Below are positions 7,267 through 15,964 of a stretch of DNA of 45,320 nucleotides, one piece after another. Below the pieces are notes generated by a model. It saw nothing but the letters and a program-made list of their open reading frames with translations, had not been told where the DNA came from and did not search any database. The stretch is from assembly GCA_028712595.1 (NCBI GenBank), contig JAQTPS010000004.1:1-45320 (forward strand), written 5' to 3'. A program made the position numbers and the translations under genes. How positions within the stretch are numbered: position 1 is the first letter of the stretch; the number at the start of each line of letters is the position of its first letter. The stretch is from Minisyncoccota bacterium (GTDB taxonomy: Bacteria; Patescibacteriota; Minisyncoccia; Phycocordibacterales; UBA1550).

Positions 7267-7974
7267 TTATTTTAAATTGCCGGTGTGGTGATGGCGGGCG
7301 ACAATTGCTTTGTCGCTCTCGACCGCTCCATCTTTTATTTTAATAATTCGGTTTGCAAATCCCGCGGTCTCCGTCTCATGCGTCACCAAAATCACAGTTC
7401 GACCTTTTTTGTTGAGTGATTCAAGTATCTCCATAACCTGAAGGCCAGACTGTGAGTCAAGATTCCCGGTTGGCTCATCGGCAAAGATAACATTTGGGTC
7501 TGTTACAAGCGCTCTCGCGATAGCAACGCGTTGTTTTTGTCCGCCAGAGAGTCTACCAGCTTCAGTGTGGATTTTATCTTCGAGCCCAACTGCTTTGATT
7601 GCATTTTCAATCAAGCCCTTTCTTTTTGATGAAGGAATATCTGAATACAAAAGAGGAATTTCGACATTGCTATAAACAGTAAGTCGAGAAAGAAGATTAA
7701 ACGACTGAAAAACAAATCCCATATCTTTGTTGCGAACGCGCGCAAGCTCATGGTCCGTCATATCGTCGATACTTTTTCCTTGAAATTTGTAAGAACCCCC
7801 GCTTGGTCTATCTAAAAAGCTAAGTATGTGAAGAAGCGTTGACTTGCCAGAACCCGAAGGTCCCATGATAGAAACAAACTCTCCCTTTTCAACAGAAAAA
7901 GTCACGCCACGCAGGGCCTGCGTTGGTGTTTCTTCTTCAAAATATTCTTTTTTTAAATTGTTTACCTCAATCAT
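7267..7974 (-). CDS. ABC transporter ATP-binding protein, MacB/LolD type
   Basis: A 235-residue nucleotide-binding subunit. Walker [10 protein letters not shown] (38-46), Q-loop Q90, signature LSGGQ (142-146), Walker [13 protein letters not shown] (162-173) and the VTHE switch His are all present, so it should hydrolyse ATP. The [12 protein letters not shown] start and [16 protein letters not shown] stretch are typical of the MacB/LolD branch. Its start overlaps the end of the adaptor gene by 4 nt, indicating translational coupling. The C-terminal tail ([10 protein letters not shown]) has three consecutive His, origin unclear. Confidence 0.93.
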   Translation of the reverse strand: MIEVNNLKKEYFEEETPTQALRGVTFSVEKGEFVSIMGPSGSGKSTLLHILSFLDRPSGGSYKFQGKSIDDMTDHELARVRNKDMGFVFQSFNLLSRLTVYSNVEIPLLYSDIPSSKRKGLIENAIKAVGLEDKIHTEAGRLSGGQKQRVAIARALVTDPNVIFADEPTGNLDSQSGLQVMEILESLNKKGRTVILVTHETETAGFANRIIKIKDGAVESDKAIVARHHHTGNLK

Positions 7975-9524
7975 TGTGCCTTAAGTCCGATATTGATAAC
8001 TTGTTCTCCGAGAGTGACGCCGGAAGTCACCTCAACGTTTCCTTTCTGGTCTTGTATGCCGAGGGTCACAGGATTTTGTTTTACCTGATTGTTTTCAAAT
8101 GTTTTCACAAATGTTCCTTGGTCGTCTTGTAGGATGGCATATTGCGGAAGAATGAGCACGTTATCCTTATGCTTTGTTTGTATCTCAATATTTGCTGTCA
8201 GACCACTCTTTAGTCGTGGGTCGGGCTTGCTGAATGAAATTTTGATTTTATAATTTACAACTCCTTGGGTATTTGTTTCTGCTGGAGCGATATAAAACAC
8301 AGACCCTTCAAATGTTTCGTTGAAGAAAGCATCCAGTGTCATTGTAACTGTATCGCCGACCGAGACCTTGCCAATATCAGTTTCAGAAACGCCAGCGTCC
8401 ACTTCGTATCCTGCGTCCGACATTATAGAAACAAGTGGTACGTTCGGCGATGCAAGCTGTCCTATTTTTGCGTCAAACTGCGTGATTGTGCCACTGATAG
8501 GCGCGACAATCTGCGCATTCTCCAGTTTAGCCAAAACGCTCTGAACGCTAGCTTTTGCCTGCTCGACTTGTGCCTCTTGCGCGGATATGTCGGTTGATAA
8601 AGACCCGGCATTTTTGAGGTCAAGTTCTGCCTGCTTCTGTGTCACGACCGCTTCCTTTTGCGCGACCGTAGTACTTTCTGTTGTTAGGGCAGAGTTATAA
8701 AGATTTAAGTTTGTGATGTATGTACTTGCTTGCGTGTTTGGCATTGGTATCTTCCAGCTTGCTCCCGAACCAATATTGTAGCCAGCAGGGAAGGAAATAT
8801 AGAGCCCACTTGTTCCGAGCGGAACTGAATTTGTGCTTACGGGCCCTGTTCCCGAGACAAGTCCACTGGCATTGAAATATCCCTCTCCACCACTTACAGT
8901 ATCAACCGTGATTAAACCCTCCGCGTCTCCTTCATAAGTTCCTGAAATAGTTGGCGCAGTGGCTGTCGAAGCAGTAGTCCCGGTATTTATAGTCGAGTAT
9001 GCTGTGATACTTGAGTTTAAGAGCGCGCGATGGGCGTTTGCTACGAGTGTTGCTTGTTGAGCCTTAGTATTTTCTAAATCAATTTTAGCGTTGGTCAAAC
9101 CTATTTGAGCAAGGTTGATATCTTCTGGTCGTGATCCGTTTTGTAAACCGTCGAGCCGAGCCTGTTGCGCATCAACGGTTGCCTCTGCTTGACGAAGTTG
9201 GGCAATAAGGTCGCTTGTATTTAGCTCTGCCAAAACTTGTCCTCTATAGACCTGTTTCCCGAGATCGGAATAAATATGAGAAATAGTGCCACTGCTACCA
9301 AAAGACAAAGACACATCTTGAGTAGGGGTGGTGTTTCCAGTGAGAGAAACTGATTCGACGATTGATCCTTTCTCTACTGTTACGAATTGGTATGTTGTGC
9401 CCCCGCGGAAAAATAGAAGATAACCACAAACAAGCACGACGAAGGCAACTATTATACCAACTCCGGTTTTTGTTTTGAGTAATTTTTTGGAAGTCTTTGA
9501 AATTGATGAAAATATTTTTGACAT
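7971..9524 (-). CDS. HlyD/MacA-type adaptor protein with an inserted beta-rich domain
   Basis: A 517-residue membrane-fusion-type protein anchored by one N-terminal membrane segment (about 22-38). The lipoyl-like half motif (76-104) leads into a coiled-coil helix (104-175); the returning helix spans about 270-338, followed by the second lipoyl half (APISGTITQFDAKIGQLASP), a beta-barrel and a membrane-proximal domain. Unusually, the tip of the helical hairpin is replaced by about 90 Gly/Ser/Thr-rich residues (176-268). In diderm MacA that tip docks TolC; in a cell probably lacking an outer membrane it may do something else. It is expected to work with the adjacent ABC pair. Confidence 0.85.
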   Translation of the reverse strand: MSKIFSSISKTSKKLLKTKTGVGIIVAFVVLVCGYLLFFRGGTTYQFVTVEKGSIVESVSLTGNTTPTQDVSLSFGSSGTISHIYSDLGKQVYRGQVLAELNTSDLIAQLRQAEATVDAQQARLDGLQNGSRPEDINLAQIGLTNAKIDLENTKAQQATLVANAHRALLNSSITAYSTINTGTTASTATAPTISGTYEGDAEGLITVDTVSGGEGYFNASGLVSGTGPVSTNSVPLGTSGLYISFPAGYNIGSGASWKIPMPNTQASTYITNLNLYNSALTTESTTVAQKEAVVTQKQAELDLKNAGSLSTDISAQEAQVEQAKASVQSVLAKLENAQIVAPISGTITQFDAKIGQLASPNVPLVSIMSDAGYEVDAGVSETDIGKVSVGDTVTMTLDAFFNETFEGSVFYIAPAETNTQGVVNYKIKISFSKPDPRLKSGLTANIEIQTKHKDNVLILPQYAILQDDQGTFVKTFENNQVKQNPVTLGIQDQKGNVEVTSGVTLGEQVINIGLKAQ

Positions 9525-9529
9525 GATTG

Positions 9530-9967
9530 TTATTTTTTTAAAAGCTTATCAATGATTTTTTTATTAAGCAAGATATATTGGTCAAATTCTTTGTCGTTCA
9601 GTGATTTGAAAAGTTCTAAAAACTTTCGCAAGCCTTCCTTTTTCATTTTGTCGACTTGCGCTCTGGTCTTTTTCGAAAGTGTCAGTATGACCGTGCGTCT
9701 GTCTTCGTCCGATGCCTCTCTAGTCACGTATCCGCTAGAAACTAAACCATCGACGAGCTGTGTTGTGGCGCTACTGGTTATTCCTAATGTTCTTGCCACA
9801 TCTTTGACTGTGCTCTCGCCTTGCTGTTCGATAAACATAAGCACACCCCACTGAGAAGGAGTGACTCTCGGCACGGTGATAGTTCCGTGGGCGTGAAATG
9901 CCATGATACGCCTTAAGCAATGTAGGTTGTCCAAAAATTCTTTAACTTTTTCTTTTCTATTGGTCAT
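9530..9967 (-). CDS. MarR family transcriptional regulator
   Basis: 145 residues with the winged-helix MarR fold: VTPSQWGVLMFIEQQGESTVKDVARTLGITSSATTQLVDGLVSSGYVTREASDEDRRTVILTLSKKTR covers helix-turn-helix and wing, flanked by dimerisation helices. It is first in the efflux operon (5 nt before the adaptor gene), and a long inverted repeat over its own promoter suggests autorepression relieved by a pump substrate. The ATG lies 9 nt behind TAGTAT with no ribosome-binding site. Confidence 0.9.
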   Translation of the reverse strand: MTNRKEKVKEFLDNLHCLRRIMAFHAHGTITVPRVTPSQWGVLMFIEQQGESTVKDVARTLGITSSATTQLVDGLVSSGYVTREASDEDRRTVILTLSKKTRAQVDKMKKEGLRKFLELFKSLNDKEFDQYILLNKKIIDKLLKK

Positions 9968-9968
9968 A

Positions 9969-10003
9969 TTGATAAGATACTAAATATGTAAGTATCTTAT
10001 CAA
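9969..10003 (-). promoter_or_regulatory. Probable MarR operator overlapping the efflux operon promoter
   Basis: Two perfect 13-nt inverted arms, TTGATAAGATACT (9969-9981) and AGTATCTTATCAA (9991-10003), separated by 9 nt. On the minus strand the distal arm supplies a TTGATA -35 candidate and the proximal arm a TAGTAT -10 candidate. A dimeric regulator bound here would block the promoter. Confidence 0.8.
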
Positions 10004-10051
10004 ATTGAATGTGAGTGTCAACAGAAGGCGAGGTTGTTAGTGGCTAAAAAG

Positions 10052-10675
10052 CTATTTTATAATCTGGCCTCGCAAACTTTCCGGATTTTTGCCGTCCCAC
10101 GATATTTCGCCCATCAGAACTTTTTCGGTAATAATTGGTTGCCATTTATGCTCTGTTTCAATGACTTTTTTTGCTAGGGTTTCGGCGGTGTCATTCGGAG
10201 AAATTTTCACAGGTTTAGAGAAAAACAAAGGCCCGCGATCGTATTCGTCGGTAACAAAATGCATCGATACGGCAGAATGAGTGACTGTGCCCGCTTTGTA
10301 TGCCTCCACAACAGCTTCGTGCACGTGGTGCCCGTACATTCCTTGTCCACCAAATCTCGGTAACGGCCCAGGGTGAATGTTAATTGTTTTTTGCGGGTTT
10401 AAACCAACGACGAGTTTAAGCCATCCTGACAGGCAAACCAAATCTGCATCTTTTGTGATTTCTTTGTATCTTTCGGCTGTGTAGGGTGGGAGGAAGTGAA
10501 TAAATTTAATGCCAAGCTTGTCGGCACGCTGTCTTACACCACCATTTTCGTGATTTGAAACCACGGCAGAAATTTTGCAGTTCAAAACTCCGCCTCTAGA
10601 AGCGTTTACCATATTTTCAAACCCTGAACCGCCACCGTCTTTTGTGCCGGAGGCGAAAATGATTATTTTTTTCAT
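10052..10675 (-). CDS. Formyltransferase of the PurN (phosphoribosylglycinamide formyltransferase) family
   Basis: 207 residues with the formyltransferase fold. It begins KKIIIFASGTKDGGGSGFENMV, the PurN-like substrate loop, carries the catalytic Asn-His in INIHPGPLPRFGG and a possible catalytic Asp in DEYDRGPLFF. PurN transfers a formyl group from 10-formyl-THF to GAR in purine synthesis. No other purine gene is nearby, so it may act on another amine. Its start overlaps the stop of the upstream membrane protein gene by 4 nt (same operon). Confidence 0.8.
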   Translation of the reverse strand: MKKIIIFASGTKDGGGSGFENMVNASRGGVLNCKISAVVSNHENGGVRQRADKLGIKFIHFLPPYTAERYKEITKDADLVCLSGWLKLVVGLNPQKTINIHPGPLPRFGGQGMYGHHVHEAVVEAYKAGTVTHSAVSMHFVTDEYDRGPLFFSKPVKISPNDTAETLAKKVIETEHKWQPIITEKVLMGEISWDGKNPESLRGQIIK

Positions 10676-11217
10676 GCGCGTTTTGGACTAAAAATCGCAA
10701 TCAAAGATTCTGTTTCAAGCTTTTTATTTTGAATAACAAATTTGTAAATTAGTGGAGAGAGGAAAACCGCAAAGCTTACATTTCCAACAAGATGCATTGC
10801 AGTAAATGGAATTTGTCCGACGAGCGCCTCCATAAAAGGTTGATTGAAAAATAGTGGTCCAATAGAAAGGCCCGTAACTATGTCAAAAGCAAGCGTTCCC
10901 AGAACGGCAAACTTCGCATAGTTCCATGAGTTGCTATTTTTGTTTTTTAAATAAAACGACGCCCACAATCCCAAGAATCCATAAGCGCTCGCCGTTATAA
11001 AAGTCCACATTCCAACTTTTCCGGTTAAAACGTCGTACAAAACCATGCTTAAAAATGGGAACAGAAATCCAGCGATTTTCCCGTACACTTTTGAGAATGG
11101 CATTTGTGTTGCGAGAATTGGTTCAATGTTTGGCGGACGAAACGGAATAAGTCGAATCACAAGGCAAGCAATAAATCCTAGAACGTATTTAAACCAATCT
11201 TTTTTGTATGTTTGCAT
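10672..11217 (-). CDS. ECF-transporter S-component-like membrane protein
   Basis: 181 residues with about five hydrophobic segments. The stretch RLIPFRPPNIEPILATQMPFSKVYG and the later VLYDVLTGKVGMWTFITASAYGFLG resemble substrate-specific (S) components of energy-coupling-factor vitamin transporters or DUF6580. No ECF ATPases or T component are near, as usual when S components use a shared module. The substrate cannot be predicted. A run of eight G (C on the coding strand, 11218-11225) lies directly against the ATG and the usual -10 box is not seen. Confidence 0.65.
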   Translation of the reverse strand: MQTYKKDWFKYVLGFIACLVIRLIPFRPPNIEPILATQMPFSKVYGKIAGFLFPFLSMVLYDVLTGKVGMWTFITASAYGFLGLWASFYLKNKNSNSWNYAKFAVLGTLAFDIVTGLSIGPLFFNQPFMEALVGQIPFTAMHLVGNVSFAVFLSPLIYKFVIQNKKLETESLIAIFSPKRA

Positions 11218-11225
11218 GGGGGGGG

Positions 11226-11429
11226 TTGGAATTAATGTGAGATGCGGTCACGAGTTACTAATGAGCCCAAGATGAGAGATTCTCCCTCGAGTTTCCCCTC
11301 GTCGTCACTCGGAGAACTCTGGGCACTGCCTCGCTTGTTTTTTCTGCTGAAAAAACATAGCTCCGGCATTCGAATCTCACACGGAAGTCGTGCAGACGAC
11401 TTCCTATCCTCCGCTTTCGCGGGCTCAAG
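11226..11429 (-). repeat. Composite tRNA-trailing repeat element C (behind tRNA-Ser ACU)
   Basis: In tRNA sense: a short GC-rich hairpin (11411-11422), an inverted acceptor stem, a 23-nt hairpin insert with arms GGAAGTCGT/ACGACTTCC, and an inverted T-arm (about 11369-11381). Then come GCCGGAGCTATG, the TTTTTTCAGCAGAAAAAA hairpin, GAGGCAGTGCCCAGAG...GAGTGACGACGAGG, TTAGTAACTCGTGACC, and a closing direct copy of the tRNA end (GCATCTCACATT). The hairpin insert is identical to that in element D. Confidence 0.78.
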
Positions 11430-11516
11430 CGGAGGATGTGAGATTCGAACTCACGGACCCGATTAAGGGTCGACGGTTTAGTAAACCGTTGATTTAAGCC
11501 ACTCATCCAATCCTCC
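11430..11516 (-). tRNA. tRNA-Ser (ACU), unusual A34 anticodon
   Basis: An 87-nt class II tRNA: acceptor GGAGGAT/ATCCTCC, discriminator G, D stem GAT/ATC, perfect anticodon stem ACGGT/ACCGT with loop TTACTAA, a long variable arm (GACCC...GGGTC), and T arm GTGAG-TTCGAAT-CTCAC. The loop puts ACT at 34-36, reading the serine codon AGT. Bacteria nearly always use GCT here. All stems are intact, so it is not an obvious pseudogene. CCA is not encoded. Confidence 0.88.
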
Positions 11517-11592
11517 AGTATTGAAAGTTTAGCATACTAGAAAATGAGGCGGATTGCACGACTTATCTCACAGAACTATTTTAGTCAAAAAA

Positions 11593-12267
11593 CTACCAAG
11601 CGACGTGTTCGTCTTTGAACCAAAACTGTCCCGTCTCTGGTTTTGAAATAGCAATGTTATAAATTCCTAACGCCGATTCTTCGGGAGACATATCTGCATC
11701 AGGCCCACCAATATCTGTCCGTACCCAACCCGGATGAACAGACGAAACTGTGATGTCGGATTCTTTGAGTCGCAAAGCCAGAGTTCTCGTGTACATATTG
11801 ATGCCCACTTTTGAAATCTTGTAGCTTGGATAGTGGTATGGATTGTGACTCAATCCTTTATCAACCATTTCTAAAGACCCAGCGGTGGAAGATATATTAA
11901 TAATATGCCCGCCTTTGTTGACCAGCGGAATAATGCGTTCCGCGAAATCTATCGCGCCGATGAGGTTGACCTCCAACGTTTTTCGCAATTTTTCTATCAC
12001 TACCTTGGTCTCATCTTCGTCTATGTTAATTCCGGCAAGATTGATTAGTATATCGATTTTCTTGCCAGACTTTATTATCTCTTCACTGCAAACGGCGATA
12101 CTTTCTCCCGACGACAAATCGAGTTTGTAAACCAGCAGATTATTGTTGGAGAGGGGAGCATTTTCGAAAAGAGTTGTTCCAATGACAAAAAATTGTTCTT
12201 TCAAGAATTTTTCCGCAAGCGCCTCGCCGATTCCTCTGTCGATACCGGTAATTAGAACTGTTTTCAT
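11593..12267 (-). CDS. Short-chain dehydrogenase/reductase
   Basis: 224 residues, a classical Rossmann-fold SDR. The cofactor motif TGIDRGIG is at residues 7-14, LINLAGIN corresponds to NNAG, INISSTAG carries the catalytic Ser, and YKISK is the catalytic YxxxK. HPGWVRTDIGG follows, as in NAD(P)H-dependent reductases of this group. The substrate is unknown. A longer in-frame start exists, but the ATG at 12267 begins the fold and is six nt behind TATAAT (12279-12274), fitting a leaderless start. It is divergent from csoR. Confidence 0.85.
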   Translation of the reverse strand: MKTVLITGIDRGIGEALAEKFLKEQFFVIGTTLFENAPLSNNNLLVYKLDLSSGESIAVCSEEIIKSGKKIDILINLAGINIDEDETKVVIEKLRKTLEVNLIGAIDFAERIIPLVNKGGHIINISSTAGSLEMVDKGLSHNPYHYPSYKISKVGINMYTRTLALRLKESDITVSSVHPGWVRTDIGGPDADMSPEESALGIYNIAISKPETGQFWFKDEHVAW

Positions 12268-12331
12268 AAGGAGATTATAGCAGAATTTAAAACAGTCGTC
12301 TTTCTTCATGGCTTTTAAATAGAATGTTAGA

Positions 12332-12360
12332 TTGACAGATACCCCTAGGGGGTATACACT
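12332..12360 (+). promoter_or_regulatory. Copper operon promoter with CsoR operator in the spacer
   Basis: TTGACA (12332-12337), exactly 17 nt, then TACACT (12355-12360). The spacer holds the near-perfect palindrome ATACCCCTAGGGGGTAT (12339-12355), the typical CsoR box. A bound tetramer would cover the promoter until Cu(I) releases it. Confidence 0.88.
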
Positions 12361-12367
12361 AATGGAT

Positions 12368-12643
12368 ATGAAATACATGAACGACCAAAAGAAGGGGAAA
12401 CTTATAAGACGACTTAAGATTATTGAGGGACAAGTTAGAGGATTGCAGGAAATGATAGAGAAAGATACTTATTGCATCGATGTTATTACCCAAACATCGG
12501 CCGTGAAGCAAGGGCTTTCGAATATAGAAGATTTATTGCTTGAAAATCACTTGAGTGGTTGTGTACTACACCAAGTAAAAGCAGGTCATCCAGATAAAGT
12601 AAGAGAAGAAGTGCTCAAAGTTTACAAACTTAAAAGAAAATAA
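12368..12643 (+). CDS. csoR: Copper-sensing repressor CsoR (DUF156 family)
   Basis: 91 residues from the chosen start, all-helical CsoR/RcnR fold. It carries the Cu(I) triad: a Cys in [18 protein letters not shown] and the H-x3-C pair in [29 protein letters not shown] is the family's first helix. In-frame ATGs lie at 12362, 12368 and 12377; the one at 12368 is seven nt behind the -10 box, matching the leaderless rule of this window, so it is preferred. It leads the operon csoR-copA-TauE-cupredoxin and should repress it through the operator in its own promoter. Confidence 0.92.
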   Translation: MKYMNDQKKGKLIRRLKIIEGQVRGLQEMIEKDTYCIDVITQTSAVKQGLSNIEDLLLENHLSGCVLHQVKAGHPDKVREEVLKVYKLKRK

Positions 12644-12647
12644 AAAT

Positions 12648-14942
12648 TTGAATATATTTCAAACATACAAAATCAAAGGAATGCACTGCGCTTCTTGCGC
12701 CGGTATCATTGAAAGAGCTTTTAAGAAAATTGATGGAGTTTTTTCTGCAGAAGTAAACTATGGCACAGAAGCTGTCAAAGTTTCTTTTGATGAATCCAAA
12801 ACTAATCCTGAAAATCTATCCAAAAAAATAGAACCGCTTGGGTATTCTTTGATTGTTCCAACCGCAAGCGAGATGGGAATGAGTCCCGACGAACACCAAG
12901 CGCACCTCGGATTAAACCAATCGAAAAAAGATAAGCTTGCCGAGCTAAAAGATATGCGTAGTAAGCTTTACTCTCTCATTCCCATCGTTGTCGTCAGTAT
13001 TTTTGTAATGAGTTGGGATATTTTTGCTCAATTTAAATTGTCGCCAGAGATGTCTTATTTTTGGAGCGAATTTTTTCATCATCTTCTACCGGTGCTTGCC
13101 ACATACACACTTTTTGTAGTTGGGAAGCCGTATCTTCTTGGCTTGTATCGCTTTTTACGCTATGGCAAAGCAAATATGGATACGCTCATCGGACTTGGTA
13201 CCGTAGCGGCATTTCTTTATAGTTTTGTTATTGGCGCTTTTGAAGAAAGTTTGAAGCCGTTTATAAATGTTGACCAAAGTTATTTTGATGTGGTCATCGT
13301 AGTTATTGCTTTTATCACGCTTGGAAAATATCTTGAAGCGCGCTCAAAACTTAAAACGGGCGATGCTATCGAAAAACTTCTCAATCTTCAAGCAAAGACA
13401 GCTCTCGTTATGCGAGATGGCAAAGAAATTGAAATTCCTGTGAACCAAGTGGTACACGGCGACTTAATTATAGTAAAACCCGCAGGGAAAATTCCTGTTG
13501 ACGGGGTTATTGTCGACGGAACCTCTTTCGTTGACGAAGCTATGGTTACTGGTGAACCGATGCCGGTTGAAAAGAAAATCGGGGACAGCGTTGTTGCGGG
13601 AACGATGAATACAAATAGCGCTTTTACATTCAAGGCGACGAAAATTGGGGCGGAAACTTTTCTTGCGCATATAATAAAAATGGTAGAAGAAGCGCAGGGG
13701 AGCAAGGCACCCATACAAGCCCTAGCTGACAAAATCTCAAGTGTATTTGTGCCGGTCGTTCTCGCGCTCGCATTCGTTACTCTCGGTGTGTGGCTTATCG
13801 TTGGCACGCAAATTTTGGGATTCTCGCAAGCGTTCTCTCTTGGATTGGTTTCGTTTGTTGGAATTTTAGTAATTGCTTGTCCTTGCGCGCTTGGACTTGC
13901 GACGCCGACGGCTATCATTGTCGGTGTAGGTAAAGGAGCAAAAGAAGGCATTCTAATCAAGGATGCAGCAACGCTCGAAAAATTGCACAATGTAGATGTA
14001 ATTGTGGTTGACAAGACAGGAACTATCACAAAAGGGAAGCCGGAACTGGTTAGCATCAAAAATTATTCTCAAAAAAGCGAACAAGAAATTATTTCGATAC
14101 TTGCGTCGCTTGAAAATAAATCGGAACACCCCATTGCTCACGCTGTAATAAATTACTCGAAAGAAAAAAATATAAAAATTGGTGAAATTAAGAATTTTGA
14201 AATCATTAAAGGAAAAGGTTTGAAGGGGGTAATAGGCGATACAGAATATTTTGCAGGAAATACAAAACTGATTGCCGATCTCAACCTAAAATTCGACAAA
14301 GATGTGCTGGGAAAAGAAACATTGGAAGGAAAAACGCCAATAATTCTTGCAACGAAAGATTCTGTTCTTATGGTGGCTATGGTTGCTGATGCGGTCAAGC
14401 CAGAGGCAGTTGAAGCGATTAAAAATCTCCATAAAGTTGGAATTAAAATCGTGATGCTTACGGGAGATAACAAAAATACAGCAAAATATATTGCGAAACT
14501 TGTTGGTATCGACGAAGTGGTTGCGGAAGTAATGCCGGAAGATAAACTAAACAAAATAAAAGAACTCCAAAAAGGCGGACACCTCGTGGCAATGGCGGGA
14601 GATGGAGTAAATGATGCGCCGGCGCTTGCGCAAGCTGATGTTGGTATCGCTATGGCGACAGGGACGGATGTCGCGATAGAATCAGCCGGCATAACGCTTC
14701 TACACGGCGACATCTCAAAGATTGTTAAAGCGATTCGTCTGTCAAAAATGACAATGCGTGGAATAAAACAAAATCTTTTCTGGGCATTTATTTACAATAT
14801 TGTGGGCATTCCACTCGCCGGAGGATTGTTTTACCCTGTTTTTGGGTGGACACTCTCTCCTGTATTTGCCGGACTTGCAATGGCAGGGTCAAGCGTCTCT
14901 GTCGTGACGAATTCTTTAAGAATTAAAAGTAAAAAATTATGA
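12648..14942 (+). CDS. copA: Copper-exporting P1B-type ATPase CopA
   Basis: 764 residues, starting with TTG four nt behind the csoR stop. One heavy-metal-associated domain (GMHCASC, Cys 14 and 17) is followed by eight membrane segments with the Cu(I) motif CPC (411-413), the phosphorylated DKTGT (Asp455), SEHPIAHAV, and hinge GDGVNDAP (651-658). All are intact, so Cu(I) export driven by ATP hydrolysis is expected. It overlaps the next gene by 4 nt (ATGA), meaning coupled translation. Control should be through CsoR. Confidence 0.96.
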   Translation: MNIFQTYKIKGMHCASCAGIIERAFKKIDGVFSAEVNYGTEAVKVSFDESKTNPENLSKKIEPLGYSLIVPTASEMGMSPDEHQAHLGLNQSKKDKLAELKDMRSKLYSLIPIVVVSIFVMSWDIFAQFKLSPEMSYFWSEFFHHLLPVLATYTLFVVGKPYLLGLYRFLRYGKANMDTLIGLGTVAAFLYSFVIGAFEESLKPFINVDQSYFDVVIVVIAFITLGKYLEARSKLKTGDAIEKLLNLQAKTALVMRDGKEIEIPVNQVVHGDLIIVKPAGKIPVDGVIVDGTSFVDEAMVTGEPMPVEKKIGDSVVAGTMNTNSAFTFKATKIGAETFLAHIIKMVEEAQGSKAPIQALADKISSVFVPVVLALAFVTLGVWLIVGTQILGFSQAFSLGLVSFVGILVIACPCALGLATPTAIIVGVGKGAKEGILIKDAATLEKLHNVDVIVVDKTGTITKGKPELVSIKNYSQKSEQEIISILASLENKSEHPIAHAVINYSKEKNIKIGEIKNFEIIKGKGLKGVIGDTEYFAGNTKLIADLNLKFDKDVLGKETLEGKTPIILATKDSVLMVAMVADAVKPEAVEAIKNLHKVGIKIVMLTGDNKNTAKYIAKLVGIDEVVAEVMPEDKLNKIKELQKGGHLVAMAGDGVNDAPALAQADVGIAMATGTDVAIESAGITLLHGDISKIVKAIRLSKMTMRGIKQNLFWAFIYNIVGIPLAGGLFYPVFGWTLSPVFAGLAMAGSSVSVVTNSLRIKSKKL

Positions 14943-15949
14943 AAAAATACACATTCCATGTTTCTGGCACACACTGCGCATCATGCAAAATCTTGATTGA
15001 GGATATTTTGCTCGAGCAGGATTTTATTGAAGGTTCAAATGTGAATTTGAAAAAAGAGACTGTAGAAATTGAAATCAACACCGGTATGGGCGTTGAAGAA
15101 ATCGCAAATATTTTGACAAGCAAAATAAAATCTCATGGATATACGCTGTCGGTAGAGAAAACTGCGCAAGGGGATAAGAATAATGATGTTCTTTGGAGAG
15201 CAATACCCATCGGCCTCGTGTTCCTCATTTCGTTTTTCTTTTTACAGAGGTCTGGGATTCTCAACTTTGGCATTGGTGGCCAAACAACGCCGGTGACTGC
15301 TTTCATTATTGGTCTTATTGCTTCGGTCTCGAGTTGTTTGGCTATTGTCGGGGGATTGGTGCTTTCTCTTTCCGCAAAAGTTGCGCAAGACGAAAATGGA
15401 CCAAACAAAAAACCATTTATTCTTTTTCACGCGGGAAGATTATTCGGATTTGCTTTGCTCGGCGGAATTCTCGGCTTAATAGGACAAGCCATCGGAATAA
15501 ATTTTCTATTTTCCGCGATTCTCGGACTCGTTGCTTCGATAGTTATGATTTTGCTTGGGCTCAATTTACTTGGCGTCTTCAAGAAAAATAAAATTACTCT
15601 GCCTAGCAACATATTTTCTTTTTTTAGAAAAGTGGAACATGCAACATGGTCGCCGATTGTCATAGGAGTAGGCACTTTTTTCTTGCCGTGTGGTTTTACA
15701 CAGTCAATGCAGATATCGGCGCTCTCTACGGAATCATTTAATTCTGGAATGTTGATTATGTTTTCTTTTGCGCTTGGAACTCTACCAATGCTCGCGCTAA
15801 TTTCATTCGGTTCGGTGTCCTTCGCTCATTCAAAACATGCTCCGCTTTTCTTCAAATCCGCTGGCGTGGTGGTATTTGGACTCGGAGTGTTTGCGTTTCT
15901 TGCCGGACTTGCTGGAATAGGAATTATTAATCCATTATTTAATATATAA
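14939..15949 (+). CDS. HMA domain fused to a TauE/SafE (DsbD-like) membrane protein
   Basis: 336 residues. The N-terminal 70 residues form a second metal-binding HMA domain (SGTHCASCK, Cys 13 and 16). The rest is a six- to seven-segment membrane domain of the sulfite exporter TauE/SafE / DsbD group, with the paired Cys motifs [10 protein letters not shown] and [10 protein letters not shown]. In related operons such proteins are tied to copper handling and cytochrome or thiol redox work. Here it probably takes Cu(I) or reducing power across the membrane beside CopA; this is inferred from position and the Cys pairs. Confidence 0.85.
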   Translation: MKKYTFHVSGTHCASCKILIEDILLEQDFIEGSNVNLKKETVEIEINTGMGVEEIANILTSKIKSHGYTLSVEKTAQGDKNNDVLWRAIPIGLVFLISFFFLQRSGILNFGIGGQTTPVTAFIIGLIASVSSCLAIVGGLVLSLSAKVAQDENGPNKKPFILFHAGRLFGFALLGGILGLIGQAIGINFLFSAILGLVASIVMILLGLNLLGVFKKNKITLPSNIFSFFRKVEHATWSPIVIGVGTFFLPCGFTQSMQISALSTESFNSGMLIMFSFALGTLPMLALISFGSVSFAHSKHAPLFFKSAGVVVFGLGVFAFLAGLAGIGIINPLFNI

Positions 15950-15964
15950 CTTTTACAAAATCGC

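Noticed and set aside
6015-9524. Classical MacAB-TolC tripartite drug pump
   Set aside because: No TolC gene is seen, the adaptor tip is altered and the host is probably without an outer membrane; only the inner-membrane part is supported.
11430-11516. tRNA-Ser(ACU) as a pseudogene
   Set aside because: All stems, the T loop, the variable arm and the acceptor stem pair perfectly; only the anticodon is unusual.
13388-14713. Long antisense frames across copA (for example 13388-14059 and 14153-14713 minus)
   Set aside because: They are shadows of a high-quality CopA frame with every catalytic motif; the antisense translations show no domain.
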